Shown one piece after another: positions 27,836-36,676 of a DNA stretch of 64,000 bases. Position numbers and translations under genes: made by a program. The first letter of the stretch is position 1; each line of letters starts with the position of its first letter. The stretch is taken from positions 591,042 to 655,041 of the forward strand of contig NZ_PVNH01000003.1 of assembly GCF_003001955.1 (NCBI RefSeq). Direction: 5' to 3'. Origin of the DNA: Prauserella shujinwangii. GTDB lineage: Bacteria; Actinomycetota; Actinomycetes; Mycobacteriales; Pseudonocardiaceae. The notes below the pieces were generated by a model, which ran no database searches, was not told the origin of the DNA, and saw nothing but the letters and a program-made list of their open reading frames with translations.

Positions 27836-28924
27836 ATGGACATTCTCCGTGCTCACCAGGCGCCGCTTCCGGAACATCCCGGGTCATGGCTGGGATCGGC
27901 AAGGGAGGACGCCGCCGTGGTCCCGTGGCGGCTGCGGGTCCGGCTGGCCGACCGGCCCGGCGCACTCGCCCGGATCGCGATCAGGCTCGCCGACCTGGAA
28001 TGCAACATTCTCGGGCTGACCGTGCTGCCGATCCCCGGCGGCGTGCTGGACGAGATCGTCGTCCGGCCCGCGACCGGCCTCACCCGCGACCTGCTCGCCG
28101 AGGCGATCCGCACCGAGGACTGCGAGTGCCTCGGCATCACCGACGCCGACGTGCACGAGCTCGTCGATGTCGCCGCCGCCAGCCTCGCCGCCGCGCGGCG
28201 TGCGGTCGCCGACCCGGCGGGGCTGGCCGACGCGGTGCGGGCGGTGCTGGCCGCGGACATCGTGACGGTGGTCCCCGCCGAGGAGGGCAACCCGGGCCGG
28301 GACGAGGGTGGGCACCGGACGGTGCTCCCCGCCCCGGACGGGCGGGTGCTCGTGGCCCGCCGCAACTGGGCTCCGTTCGCCCAGCTCGAGCTCGCCAGGG
28401 CCGGCGCGCTGCTGGCACTGCTCGACGCGGTGCGCGCCGATCTGTCCCGGCCCGCTGTGGCCACGTGCGCGGACGGCGCCACGATCGTGCTGCGCGAGGG
28501 TCGGCCCGCCGACGCGGACGCGGTGCTCGCGCTGCACGGCAGGTGCTCGGCGGCGACGCTGTTCGAGCGGTACCACACCGGCACGCGCTCGATCCCGCGT
28601 CGCCGCCTGCACCGGCTGCTCGTGCCGCCGAGGGGGCGGAGCCTGCTGGCCGTCTGCGGGCGGGACGTGCTGGGGATCGGCCAGCTCATTCCCACCGCGG
28701 AGCCCGGCGTCGCCGAGCTCTCCCTGCTGGTGGAGGACGCGTGGCAGCGCAACGGCGTCGGCACCGCCCTGCTGCGGCGGCTGGCCGCCCTCGCTGTCGC
28801 CCTGGGGCACCGGCAGCTCGTGGCGAACTGCCTGCCCGGCCACGACGGGGTCCACCGGACGGCGGTCCGGGCGGGCCTCGCCGCGGTCCCGGGCGGCGAC
28901 GGCGGCCTGCGGTTGCCGCTCTGA
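27836..28924 (+). CDS. ACT-domain / GNAT acetyltransferase fusion
   Basis: 362-aa protein. Residues about 25-110 form an ACT-type amino-acid-binding domain (WRLRVRLADRPGALARIAIR, IPGGVLDEIVV); after a linker, the C-terminal half is a GNAT domain (acetyl-CoA loop VEDAWQRNGVGTALL). Fusions of this kind in actinobacteria (for example the Micromonospora Kat enzyme) are protein lysine acetyltransferases activated by an amino acid such as asparagine. The effector and target here are unknown. Upstream residues to about 20 are poorly conserved, so translation could begin later. It is convergent with the next gene, 7 nt apart. Confidence 0.85.
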   Translation: MDILRAHQAPLPEHPGSWLGSAREDAAVVPWRLRVRLADRPGALARIAIRLADLECNILGLTVLPIPGGVLDEIVVRPATGLTRDLLAEAIRTEDCECLGITDADVHELVDVAAASLAAARRAVADPAGLADAVRAVLAADIVTVVPAEEGNPGRDEGGHRTVLPAPDGRVLVARRNWAPFAQLELARAGALLALLDAVRADLSRPAVATCADGATIVLREGRPADADAVLALHGRCSAATLFERYHTGTRSIPRRRLHRLLVPPRGRSLLAVCGRDVLGIGQLIPTAEPGVAELSLLVEDAWQRNGVGTALLRRLAALAVALGHRQLVANCLPGHDGVHRTAVRAGLAAVPGGDGGLRLPL

Positions 28925-28931
28925 CGGCGCG

Positions 28932-29639
28932 TCAGCAGGCCACGTCCACGTCGCCGCCCGCCTCGAACGAGACGTGCACGTGGTCGTAGTGGTTGGCGGT
29001 GGCGCTGCCGCGGTCCTCCATCATCGACCAGCCACCACCGTCGTTGTACCGCTGGCGCCAGATCACGTAGCTCACCGCGAACTCCGACTGGTGCGCCAGC
29101 ACGTACTCGGCGAGCGCGTCGCCGGTCGCCGTGTCGACCATGAAGTCGAGGGCGAGCCCGGACGGGTGGTCGCTCGCGCCGGAACGGCTGGCGCGGCCGA
29201 TGACGGAGTCCACCGCGAACTTACCCAGCAGGTGGTTGCCGACCTGCGCGACATGCGGCTCGGTGCCGTCGAGCGCCGTGGAGCAGGATTCCGGCGGCGG
29301 TGGTGGCGGAGGGGTGGGTTTGGGGCTCGGTTTCGGCGCCGGCTTGCGGACCGCCTGCTTGGTGGTCTCGGGTGCCACCGTCGTCGTGGTGGTCGGCCGG
29401 GGCTTGGTGGTGCTGGCCGGAGCCTTGGTCGTGGTCGTGGGGCGGGTCGTTGTCGGGCTCGGAGTGGTGGCCGAGTCGATTCCCAGGGCCGCGACGGCGG
29501 TGCCACCGTTCTCCTCGAGCTGGCCCAGTCCGCCGGTGATCCACATCGTGAACACCAGCAGGCCCGCGGCACTCGATCCCATTGCTGTCGGTTTTCGCCA
29601 TGACGGCGTCTTCTTCTTCAGTCGATGTCGACCGGGCAT
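28932..29639 (-). CDS. Membrane-anchored M15/VanY-like cell-wall protein
   Basis: 235-aa protein: basic N-terminus (MPGRHRLKKK), one membrane helix (about 20-40), a Thr/Pro/Lys-rich linker that would span the wall, and a C-terminal domain with the metal motif of the VanY/hedgehog superfamily: SDHPSGLALDF (His and Asp ligands) and YDHVHV (His). Two Cys (ESCSTAL, VDVAC-end) may form a disulfide. Predicted to act on peptidoglycan outside the cell; activity not proven. The 239-nt leader has a strong hairpin at 29672-29700. Confidence 0.8.
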   Translation of the reverse strand: MPGRHRLKKKTPSWRKPTAMGSSAAGLLVFTMWITGGLGQLEENGGTAVAALGIDSATTPSPTTTRPTTTTKAPASTTKPRPTTTTTVAPETTKQAVRKPAPKPSPKPTPPPPPPPESCSTALDGTEPHVAQVGNHLLGKFAVDSVIGRASRSGASDHPSGLALDFMVDTATGDALAEYVLAHQSEFAVSYVIWRQRYNDGGGWSMMEDRGSATANHYDHVHVSFEAGGDVDVAC

Positions 29640-29671
29640 GCGAATTCACACCATCCTCGGGGGAGGGTCTC

Positions 29672-29700
29672 CCGGCGCCGTGTGTCGGGGGAGGCGCCGG
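29672..29700 (-). other. Hairpin in the 5' leader of the M15-like gene
   Basis: CCGGCGCC and GGCGCCGG form a perfect 8-bp stem with a 13-nt loop, 33 nt before the start codon. Cell-wall hydrolase genes of actinobacteria often have c-di-AMP riboswitches, but the hallmark 3' GACAGCTAACC segment is missing, so no riboswitch is called. The rest of the 239-nt gap to def shows nothing recognisable. Confidence 0.5.
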
Positions 29701-29878
29701 TCGACCGGAAGGCCCGGCCAGGTTACGAAACGGCAACAGAGAAGTCACGGCCGAGGTGGTTTTGAACACAGATCGACTGCGCATTGCGGCCGAACGTGGG
29801 ACGGCAATTGCGCCGAACGGCGGATTAGGTGATGACGCTGCGTGTGTTCCGGTCTCCCGGAGGGTGAGTGCCGTCCGG

Positions 29879-30382
29879 TTACCGGCGGGACCAGAACCAG
29901 TCGCGCTGCCGGGCCTCCCGCAACGCCGTGCGCTTGCGGTCGGCGGTCAGCCGGTCGAGATAGAGGACGCCGTCGAGGTGGTCGGTCTCGTGCTGCAGAC
30001 ACTGGGCGAGGACATCGTCCCCGGCCACGGTCACCGGCTCGTTCCGCACGTCCACGCCCCGCACCACGGTGTGTTTGGCGCGCCGGGTGGGGAACCACAG
30101 TTCCGGCACGGACAGGCAGCCCTCGTCGATCTCGTGGGTCTCCTCGGACAGCTCCACGATCTCGGGGTTCACCACGTAGCCGACCCGGTCACCGACGCGG
30201 TAGCTGAACACCCGCAGGCTCACCCCGATCTGCGGGGCGGCGAGACCCGCCCTGCCCGGTGCGTCCACCGTGTCCAGCAGATCGGTGACCAGTGATTCCA
30301 GGGACTTGTCGAACCGGGTCACCGGGTCGGCTGGGCTCTTGAGCACCGGGTCGCCGAAGTAGCGCAGCTCGCGCACGGCCAT
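29879..30382 (-). CDS. def: Peptide deformylase
   Basis: 167-aa metalloenzyme removing the N-formyl group from nascent proteins. All three motifs are intact: GLAAPQIG, EGCLSVP (metal Cys) and QHETDHLDG (two metal His and catalytic Glu). The start MAVRELRYFGDPVL has an AGGAGGAAGG ribosome site upstream. It stands alone on the minus strand, divergent from a small membrane protein. Confidence 0.96.
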   Translation of the reverse strand: MAVRELRYFGDPVLKSPADPVTRFDKSLESLVTDLLDTVDAPGRAGLAAPQIGVSLRVFSYRVGDRVGYVVNPEIVELSEETHEIDEGCLSVPELWFPTRRAKHTVVRGVDVRNEPVTVAGDDVLAQCLQHETDHLDGVLYLDRLTADRKRTALREARQRDWFWSRR

Positions 30383-30488
30383 CGTCGAAGATCCTTCCTC
30401 CTCTGCCGGCGCAGCCTAGTGGTCCCTTACGTCCGGAGTTGTCGGCAGGAGTCGCCTCGCGACGGACGACATCACCGCGTGTCCCCCA

Positions 30489-30494
30489 TAGCGT
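30489..30494 (+). promoter_or_regulatory. -10 element, leaderless, for the 123-aa membrane protein
   Basis: TAGCGT lies 7 nt before the ATG at 30502 and decides that start. Confidence 0.5.
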
Positions 30495-30501
30495 CGTCGT
30501 C

Positions 30502-30873
30502 ATGTCGTGGAAGCTCGTCGTCGCACTGGCGGCATTCGGTCTCCTCCGGCCGCTGCTGAGCATGGCCGGAGTCCTGGACGCGCTGGGCAAGCCGTGGAGC
30601 CCGCTGGCGGCGACCGCGGTGATCGCGGTCGTCTGGGTCGGGGCGGTGGTGTGGGCGCGGCCCGCCCAGCCCGTGCTGACCCTCACCCTCGCCGGGGTGG
30701 GTTACGCCGTGCTGGCGGTGTTGCTGAACCTGGCCGCGCAACCGTTGTTCGAGGACGCCCGACTCGTGCCCGGGGCGGGCATGATCGCCATGCTGGTGAC
30801 GAACGCGTTGTGGGGCGCGGTGCTCGGCGTGGTCGCGTTCGGCATCCTGCGCTGGACCGGGCGCGCGCGCTGA
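30502..30873 (+). CDS. Small four-helix membrane protein (hypothetical)
   Basis: 123 aa with four hydrophobic stretches (about 5-20, 35-50, 57-75, 93-115). No recognised family motif; many actinobacteria have similar short multi-helix proteins of unknown function. The ATG follows a leaderless -10. No operon partner: def is divergent and the rhodanese gene convergent. Confidence 0.75.
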   Translation: MSWKLVVALAAFGLLRPLLSMAGVLDALGKPWSPLAATAVIAVVWVGAVVWARPAQPVLTLTLAGVGYAVLAVLLNLAAQPLFEDARLVPGAGMIAMLVTNALWGAVLGVVAFGILRWTGRAR

Positions 30874-30906
30874 GCCGGGCCGCGCGGCGGCGGCCCGGCC
30901 CAGCCG

Positions 30907-31242
30907 TCACGCGGGCATGCCGGACTCGACGGGAAGCCCCGCGCCGGCCCAGTCCTGGATGCCCTCCCGGTACTTCAGGACCCGCGTGTATCCGAGCCGC
31001 TCCAGCCTCGTGGCCACGGCCTGGCTGTTGCCGCACGCGGCGTTGGAGCAGTAGACGGCGATCGTGGCGGCCCGGTCGGGCAGCAGCTCCGCCGCCCGGT
31101 TCGCCACCTCGTCCTCGGTCAGTGCCACCGCCCCGGGCAGGTGCTGCTGCTCGTAGTGGCCGCCGCCGAGCGCGTCGACGACCGTCACCGTGCCCGCCTC
31201 GATCCGGGCCCGCAGAGCGTCCCGGCTGATCAGTTCGGTCAT
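30907..31242 (-). CDS. Rhodanese-like sulfurtransferase domain protein
   Basis: 111-aa single rhodanese domain. The active-site loop VYCSNAACGNSQ carries the catalytic Cys (first Cys of the loop), and the N-terminal DALGGGHYEQQHLPGA matches the DVREPxEYxxGHIPGA region. It may transfer sulfur from thiosulfate or persulfides. It is divergent from a TetR regulator with two palindromic operators between them, so it is probably the regulator's main target. Confidence 0.9.
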   Translation of the reverse strand: MTELISRDALRARIEAGTVTVVDALGGGHYEQQHLPGAVALTEDEVANRAAELLPDRAATIAVYCSNAACGNSQAVATRLERLGYTRVLKYREGIQDWAGAGLPVESGMPA

Positions 31243-31257
31243 GTCCCTCTCCCTATC

Positions 31258-31305
31258 CGGACTACGGTCCGCTTACCGGGGTGACGGTAATCGGACTGTG
31301 GTCCG
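31258..31305. promoter_or_regulatory. Twin TetR operators between the rhodanese and tetR genes
   Basis: CGGACTACGGTCCG (31258-31271) and CGGACTGTGGTCCG (31292-31305) are 14-bp near-identical palindromes with half-site CGGAC, 34 bp apart centre to centre. One is close to each divergent start. Confidence 0.75.
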
Positions 31306-31314
31306 GTTGTCTAG

Positions 31315-31320
31315 TACGCT
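31315..31320 (+). promoter_or_regulatory. -10 element of tetR, leaderless
   Basis: TACGCT lies 6 nt before the ATG of the regulator gene; the second operator ends 10 nt upstream, where the -35 region is expected. Confidence 0.55.
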
Positions 31321-31326
31321 CCGGCC

Positions 31327-31920
31327 ATGACCGAGGACCTGCCACCCCCGGCGAGTGGCCCGCCCAGGGAACGCGCGGACGCCGCGCGAAACCGGCTGCG
31401 GGTGCTGGAGGCGGCCGCGCGCCTGTTCGCCGAGCACGGCGCCGACGCGGTGACCGTCGACGCGGTGGCGCGGGCCGCCGGAGTGGGCAAGGGCACCGTG
31501 TTCCGGCGGTTCGGCGACAAGTCGGGCCTCGTCGCGGCCCTGCTGGACGAACGTGAGCGGAAGCTGCAGCGCGCCGTGCTCTCCGGAGCCCCGCCGCTCG
31601 GACCGGGCGCGCCGGCACCCGAGCGTGCCGTCGCCTTCCTCGACGCCTACGCCACCTACCTCGCCGACCACCTCGAGCTGGTGCGGCTCTCCGAGACCGC
31701 GTCACCCGGCGCGCGCTACCGCATCGGTGCCTACCGGTTCTGGCACCGGCACCTCGCGTTCCTCTGCGCGGACACGGCCGACCCCGACCACCTCGCGCAC
31801 CTGCTCCTGGCCGCGGTGGACGCCGACCTCAACACCGCGTTGCGCGCCGAGGGCTACGACTGGTCCCGCATCCGCGCCGGGGTCCGCGAGCTCGCCCGCA
31901 GGGCGCTCGGCGGTGGCTGA
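31327..31920 (+). CDS. TetR family transcriptional repressor
   Basis: 197-aa TetR protein. N-terminal helix-turn-helix: RLRVLEAAARLFAEHGADAV and VARAAGVGKGTVFRRFGDKS. The C-terminal ligand domain has two His in FWHRHLAF. Two palindromes in the intergenic region fit autorepression and control of the divergent rhodanese gene; the inducer may be a sulfur or electrophile species (inference from the neighbour only). Confidence 0.92.
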   Translation: MTEDLPPPASGPPRERADAARNRLRVLEAAARLFAEHGADAVTVDAVARAAGVGKGTVFRRFGDKSGLVAALLDERERKLQRAVLSGAPPLGPGAPAPERAVAFLDAYATYLADHLELVRLSETASPGARYRIGAYRFWHRHLAFLCADTADPDHLAHLLLAAVDADLNTALRAEGYDWSRIRAGVRELARRALGGG

Positions 31921-31923
31921 TCA

Positions 31924-34900
31924 CTACGCCCGCAGGCGCAACCCCTTCGGCGTCGCCCGGAACCCGGCCTCGCGCAGCACCTCCGCGAGCGCCGAGGTCA
32001 GCGCCTGCTCGCCGTCGGCGCGCTGCACCTGCAGCTGGCCGAGCCAGCCCTCCCGCACCGCGGTCGACAGCGCCTGCGCCGCCGCGCGCAGTGCCGTCTC
32101 GTCGTCCGTGAACGACAGCAGTGAACGCCCCCCGCGCTCCACGTACAGCGCCGGCCTGCCGTCGGTGAGCACGACCAGTGCCCCCGCCTTGCGGGCGGGC
32201 CGGTGTTTGGTCTCGCCCACCGGCGCCGGCCACGGCAACGCCGCGCCGTAGGGCTGCGCCGGATCACTCGCCGCGAGCACCACCGCGCCCTGGGCCGTCC
32301 GGGGCGCGCCCGTGTCGGACAGCGCACGCAGCCGGTCCACCGCGCCCCGCGCGGCGAACTGGGCGGCACCCAGACCCTCGACCACGTACCCGCGGATCAC
32401 CTGGCCCGAGTCCTCCATCCCGCGCAGGACCTTGTAGATCCCGGAGAAGCCGCCCGTCACCCGCTCGGTGTCGAGCGCGCCCCTGGTCAGCACCCCGTGC
32501 CGTTCGAGGAACGCCTCCGTGCGCGCGTGCGTGCGGCGGGTCGGGTCCGCCTCCCGCCCGGGCACCAGCCCCCACCGGCCCGCGACGGTCGGCGGACCCG
32601 TCCGGGACGGCATCGCGGGCCTGCCGGCGCGCAGCCGGGCGTAGCGGCCGCGCGGCGCGGAGCGCCTCGGCTTGTGCGCCGCGCCCCGGCCGGAGACCTG
32701 GGCCCGCAGCGGGCCCAGCGTGTCGCCGGTGACCAGCCCGGCCCACACCAGCTCCCACAGCGCGGCCACCACGTCCGCATCGGACGGTGCGGTCTCCAGT
32801 TCCGGTGTCACGCGGTCGACCAGCTGCCGGAAGAACAGCGCCCCACCACCGTCCAGAGTGGACAGCAGTGCGGTGTGCAGCGGGCTGTCCGGCACCGTCT
32901 CCTCCACGTCGGGCAGCAGCAGGTCCGCGACATCGGCCGGAGCGAGCGCGACCCAGCCGTCGCCCCCGGCGAGCGCCCCGCACCCGCACCACGTCACCTC
33001 GCCCGCCGTGGTGAGCTCGTCGAGCAGCGCGGGGTAGTAGCCCGGCAGCCGGCTCGGCAGCACCAGCGACTCCAGTGCGCTCGCCGGCAGCGGGGCGCCG
33101 GCGAGCTGTTCCACCACGGACAGCACGTCGTCGGCCGTCGGCGCCGACCGCACCCGCCCGCCCACGCCGTGCCACGCGGGCAGGAACCGGCCGAGCGCGG
33201 CCTGCTCCACCGGCTCGACCTCGGCCCGCAGCCGGGCCAGCGACGCCCGGCGCAGCCGCCGCAACACGGCCGCGTCGCAGTACTCCACCCCCGGTTCGTC
33301 CGGGTCCGGGCTGAGCTCGCCGCGGACCAGCCTGCCCTCCGCGGTCAGCCGGTCCAGCACCCCGGTGACCACGGCCGTGCCCAGGCCGAACCGCCCTGCC
33401 GCCCGCTTGGCGGGGAACGGCCCCCGCGTCCTGGCGTAGCGGGTCAGCAGGTCGCCCAGCGGGTCGGGAACCGGCTCGGTGAACGCCTCGGGCACCCCGA
33501 CGGGCAGCGCGGCACCCAGCGCGTCGCGGATCCGGCCCGCGTCCTCGATGGCCAGATGGCGGTCCTCCCCGGCGATGCGCACGACGATCGCGCGGCGCTG
33601 CGCCACCAGCTCGTCGAGCCACTCCGGGGCGACGCCGCGCTCGGCGGCCTCGGCGGTGGTCAGGTCGCCGAGGAACTTCAGCAGATCCGCCGTGTCCTCA
33701 GGGCCCCGCGCGTGCCGCTCGGGATCCAGGCGCTGCAGGGTGCGCTCCACCCCGGCCACCACGTCGGCGTCCAGCAGCTCGCGGATCGCCTCGGTGCCGA
33801 GCAGCTCGGCGAGCAGCGCGGAGTCCAGCGACAGCGCCGCCGCCCTGCGCTCGGCGAGCGGGGCGTCCGTCTCGTACAGGAACATGCCGACGTAGCCGAA
33901 CAGCAGGCTGCTCGCGAACGGTGAGGCCGCCTGGGTCTCGACCTCGACGACCCGCACCCGCCGGGCCCGCACGTCGGCCATCAGCTCGCGGAGGCCGCCG
34001 ACGTCGTAGACGTCCTGCAGGCACTCCCGCATGGCCTCCAGCACCACGGGGAAGCGTTCGTACTTCGCCGCCACCGACAGCAGCTGGGACGCCCGCTGCC
34101 GCTGCTGCCACAGCGGCGTCCTGCGGCGCGGGTCCCGGCGCGGCAGCAGCAGCGAGCGGGCCGCGCACTCCCGGAACCGGGCGGCGAACAGCGCGGAGCC
34201 GCCCACCTCGGCCACGATGAGCTGCTCCACCTCGTCCGGGTCGAGCACGACGTCGTCGGTGCCGACGAGCACGTCGCCGCCCTCGGCGTCGAGCGCGTCG
34301 GGCAGCCGCAGCACGATGCCGTCGTCGGAGTGGGCGACCTGCGCGTCGACGCCGCGCCGCTCCCGCAGCCGCGCGGCGACGGCCAGCGCCCACGGCGCGT
34401 TGACCTGTGCGCCGAACGGGGAGTGCAGCACCACCCGCCAGTCGCCGAGCTCGTCCCGGAAGCGCTCCAGCAGCACGGTGCGGTCGGTCGGCACATGCCG
34501 CGTCGTCTGCCGCTGCTCCTCGAGATAGGCCAGCAGGTTGGTGCTCGCGCGCTCGTCCAGCCCGGCCGCCGCGGCCCTGGCCGCTGCCTGCTCGCTGTCC
34601 GCTGAGGACAGTTCACGCAGGAACGCGCCGAGTGCCCTGCCGAGCTCCAGCGGGCGACCCGGAGCGTCCCCCTTCCAGAACGGCATCCGCGCCGGCTCGC
34701 CCGGCGCGGGCACGACGATCACGCGGTCGTGCGTGATGTCGGTGATCCGCCAGGTCGACGTGCCCAGCAGGATCGTGTCGCCGACCCGGGACTCGTAGAC
34801 CATCTCCTCGTCGAGCTCGCCGACCCGCGACCCCGGCCTGCCCTCCTCGCCCGGGGTCATGACCGTGAACAGTCCCCGGTCCGGAATGGTGCCGCCCGAG

Positions 34901-36546
34901 GTGACCGCGAGCCGCTGCGCACCGGGACGGCCGCGCAGCTCACCGGTCACCCGGTCCCAGGTGATCCGGGCGCGCAGCTCGCCGAACTCCTCGCTCGGGT
35001 AGCGCCCGGCGAGCATGTCGAGCACCGCGTGCAGCGCGTCGTCGGGCAGCGCGGCGAACGGCGCCGCCCTGCGGACCGTGGCCGCGAGGTCGGCGACCGT
35101 GCGGGGCTCCAGCGCGACCATCGCGACGACGTGCTGGGCCAGCACGTCGAGCGGGTTGCGCGGGTAGCGGACCGCCTCGATCGCGCCCGCCGCCATCCGC
35201 TCGGCCACCACCGCGCACGACACCAGGTCACCGCGGAACTTGGGGAACATCACGCCGCTGGAGACCGCCCCGACGTGGTGCCCGGCGCGCCCGACGCGTT
35301 GCAGCCCGGACGCGACCGTGGGCGGTGCCTCGACCTGGACCACGAGGTCGACGGCTCCCATGTCGATGCCCAGCTCCAGCGAGGACGTGGCGACCACGCA
35401 GGGCAACCTGCCCGACTTGAGCTCCTCCTCCACCCGCGTGCGCTGCTCGCGGGACATCGAGCCGTGGTGGGCCTTCGCGACCGAGGTGGGCGCGCCGGTG
35501 GTGGCGCCCGACCCGCCGATCGCCTCGGCGGGGAACTCCTGGCCCGGCTCCAGCTCGGTCCGCTCGGCGGCCAGCTCGTTGAGCCGGGCGGTGAGCCGCT
35601 CGGCGAGCCGCCGGGAGTTGGCGAACACGATCGTGGAGCGGTGGGCGCGGATCAGCTCCAGCACGCGCTCCTCGACCGCGGGCCAGATCGACGGCCTGCG
35701 CACCGTGCCCCCGGCGACCTCCTCCCGCGTGCCGATGCCGCCCTCGGACGGCGGCGCGGGCGCCGGGGAGTCGAACGGGGAGGCGGTCACCCTCGGCGCG
35801 GTGAGGTCGGCCATGTCCTCCACCGGCACCTCGACCGTGACCCGCACGGTCTTGGCCGACTCCGGCCGCACCACGCGCACCGGCCTGCCACCGGCCAGGA
35901 ACGCGCTGACCTCGTCGACGGGACGCACCGTGGCCGACAGCCCGATCCGCTGCGCGGGCCGCGGCAACAGCTCGTCGAGCCGCTCCAGCGACAGCGCCAG
36001 ATGCGCGCCCCGCTTGCCGCCCGCGACGGCGTGCACCTCGTCCACGATCACCGTCTCGACACCGCGCAGCGACTCCCGCGCCGCCGAGGTGAGCAGGAGG
36101 AACAGCGACTCGGGCGTGGTCACCAGCACGTCGGGCGGGGTGCGGGCGAACGAGCGCCGCTCGGCGGGCGTCGTGTCACCGGTGCGCATGCCGACCGTGA
36201 TGTCCGGAGCCGCCAGGCCCAGCCGCCGCGCCGCCTGCGAGATGCCGGCGAGCGGGGCCCGCAGGTTGCGCTGGACGTCCACGGCGAGCGCCTTCAGCGG
36301 CGACACGTACAGCACCCGGCAGCGCCTGCCCGGGTCGGCGGGCGGTGGCGCCACGGCGAGCCGGTCGAGCGCCCACAGGAACGCGGCGAGGGTCTTGCCC
36401 GATCCGGTGGGCGCCACCACGAGGGCGTGCTCGCCGGCGTGCGCGGCCCGCCAGGCGCCCTCCTGGGCACCCGTGGGCGCGGCGAAGGCCCCCGCGAACC
36501 AGTCCCTGGTGGCGGGGGAGAACAGGTCGAGCACGGTGTCGCCCAC
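31924..36546 (-). CDS. lhr: Lhr-type ATP-dependent DNA helicase
   Basis: Large superfamily 2 3'-5' helicase of 1540 aa, similar in length to mycobacterial Lhr (about 1510). Walker A APTGSGKT at 45-52, DEVH box at 169-172, SAT motif in GLSATVRP near 204, motif VI QRVGRAGHHVG; then winged-helix and beta-barrel modules of the Lhr core and a long C-terminal region. Lhr is damage-linked in mycobacteria and unwinds RNA:DNA hybrids. The GTG at 36546 gives the family N-terminus (GDTVLDLFSP); CATGAT 6 nt before it may be a leaderless -10. The gene ends 4 nt from the convergent tetR stop. Confidence 0.94.
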   Translation of the reverse strand: MGDTVLDLFSPATRDWFAGAFAAPTGAQEGAWRAAHAGEHALVVAPTGSGKTLAAFLWALDRLAVAPPPADPGRRCRVLYVSPLKALAVDVQRNLRAPLAGISQAARRLGLAAPDITVGMRTGDTTPAERRSFARTPPDVLVTTPESLFLLLTSAARESLRGVETVIVDEVHAVAGGKRGAHLALSLERLDELLPRPAQRIGLSATVRPVDEVSAFLAGGRPVRVVRPESAKTVRVTVEVPVEDMADLTAPRVTASPFDSPAPAPPSEGGIGTREEVAGGTVRRPSIWPAVEERVLELIRAHRSTIVFANSRRLAERLTARLNELAAERTELEPGQEFPAEAIGGSGATTGAPTSVAKAHHGSMSREQRTRVEEELKSGRLPCVVATSSLELGIDMGAVDLVVQVEAPPTVASGLQRVGRAGHHVGAVSSGVMFPKFRGDLVSCAVVAERMAAGAIEAVRYPRNPLDVLAQHVVAMVALEPRTVADLAATVRRAAPFAALPDDALHAVLDMLAGRYPSEEFGELRARITWDRVTGELRGRPGAQRLAVTSGGTIPDRGLFTVMTPGEEGRPGSRVGELDEEMVYESRVGDTILLGTSTWRITDITHDRVIVVPAPGEPARMPFWKGDAPGRPLELGRALGAFLRELSSADSEQAAARAAAAGLDERASTNLLAYLEEQRQTTRHVPTDRTVLLERFRDELGDWRVVLHSPFGAQVNAPWALAVAARLRERRGVDAQVAHSDDGIVLRLPDALDAEGGDVLVGTDDVVLDPDEVEQLIVAEVGGSALFAARFRECAARSLLLPRRDPRRRTPLWQQRQRASQLLSVAAKYERFPVVLEAMRECLQDVYDVGGLRELMADVRARRVRVVEVETQAASPFASSLLFGYVGMFLYETDAPLAERRAAALSLDSALLAELLGTEAIRELLDADVVAGVERTLQRLDPERHARGPEDTADLLKFLGDLTTAEAAERGVAPEWLDELVAQRRAIVVRIAGEDRHLAIEDAGRIRDALGAALPVGVPEAFTEPVPDPLGDLLTRYARTRGPFPAKRAAGRFGLGTAVVTGVLDRLTAEGRLVRGELSPDPDEPGVEYCDAAVLRRLRRASLARLRAEVEPVEQAALGRFLPAWHGVGGRVRSAPTADDVLSVVEQLAGAPLPASALESLVLPSRLPGYYPALLDELTTAGEVTWCGCGALAGGDGWVALAPADVADLLLPDVEETVPDSPLHTALLSTLDGGGALFFRQLVDRVTPELETAPSDADVVAALWELVWAGLVTGDTLGPLRAQVSGRGAAHKPRRSAPRGRYARLRAGRPAMPSRTGPPTVAGRWGLVPGREADPTRRTHARTEAFLERHGVLTRGALDTERVTGGFSGIYKVLRGMEDSGQVIRGYVVEGLGAAQFAARGAVDRLRALSDTGAPRTAQGAVVLAASDPAQPYGAALPWPAPVGETKHRPARKAGALVVLTDGRPALYVERGGRSLLSFTDDETALRAAAQALSTAVREGWLGQLQVQRADGEQALTSALAEVLREAGFRATPKGLRLRA

Positions 36547-36676
36547 GTCTCCATCATGCGTGCCCGCACCGACAGTCTCCGCGTGACCCCGGCCGGGAAT
36601 CCGCCGGTCGCGTCCCTGCCGCGGCCGGGACCGTGACAACATCGGCGCGAGCTTCGGCACTCGAGGAGGGGGAGCT

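Noticed and set aside
29640..29878. c-di-AMP (ydaO) riboswitch upstream of the M15-like gene
   Set aside because: A TGAATTCGC segment and hairpins are suggestive, but the conserved 3' GACAGCTAACC part and the element order do not match.
22338..36655. Long fused minus-strand frames extending upstream of crtB, flavin reductase, eda and lhr
   Set aside because: These are open because of high GC; overlapping stop/start signals and family N-termini place the true starts downstream.
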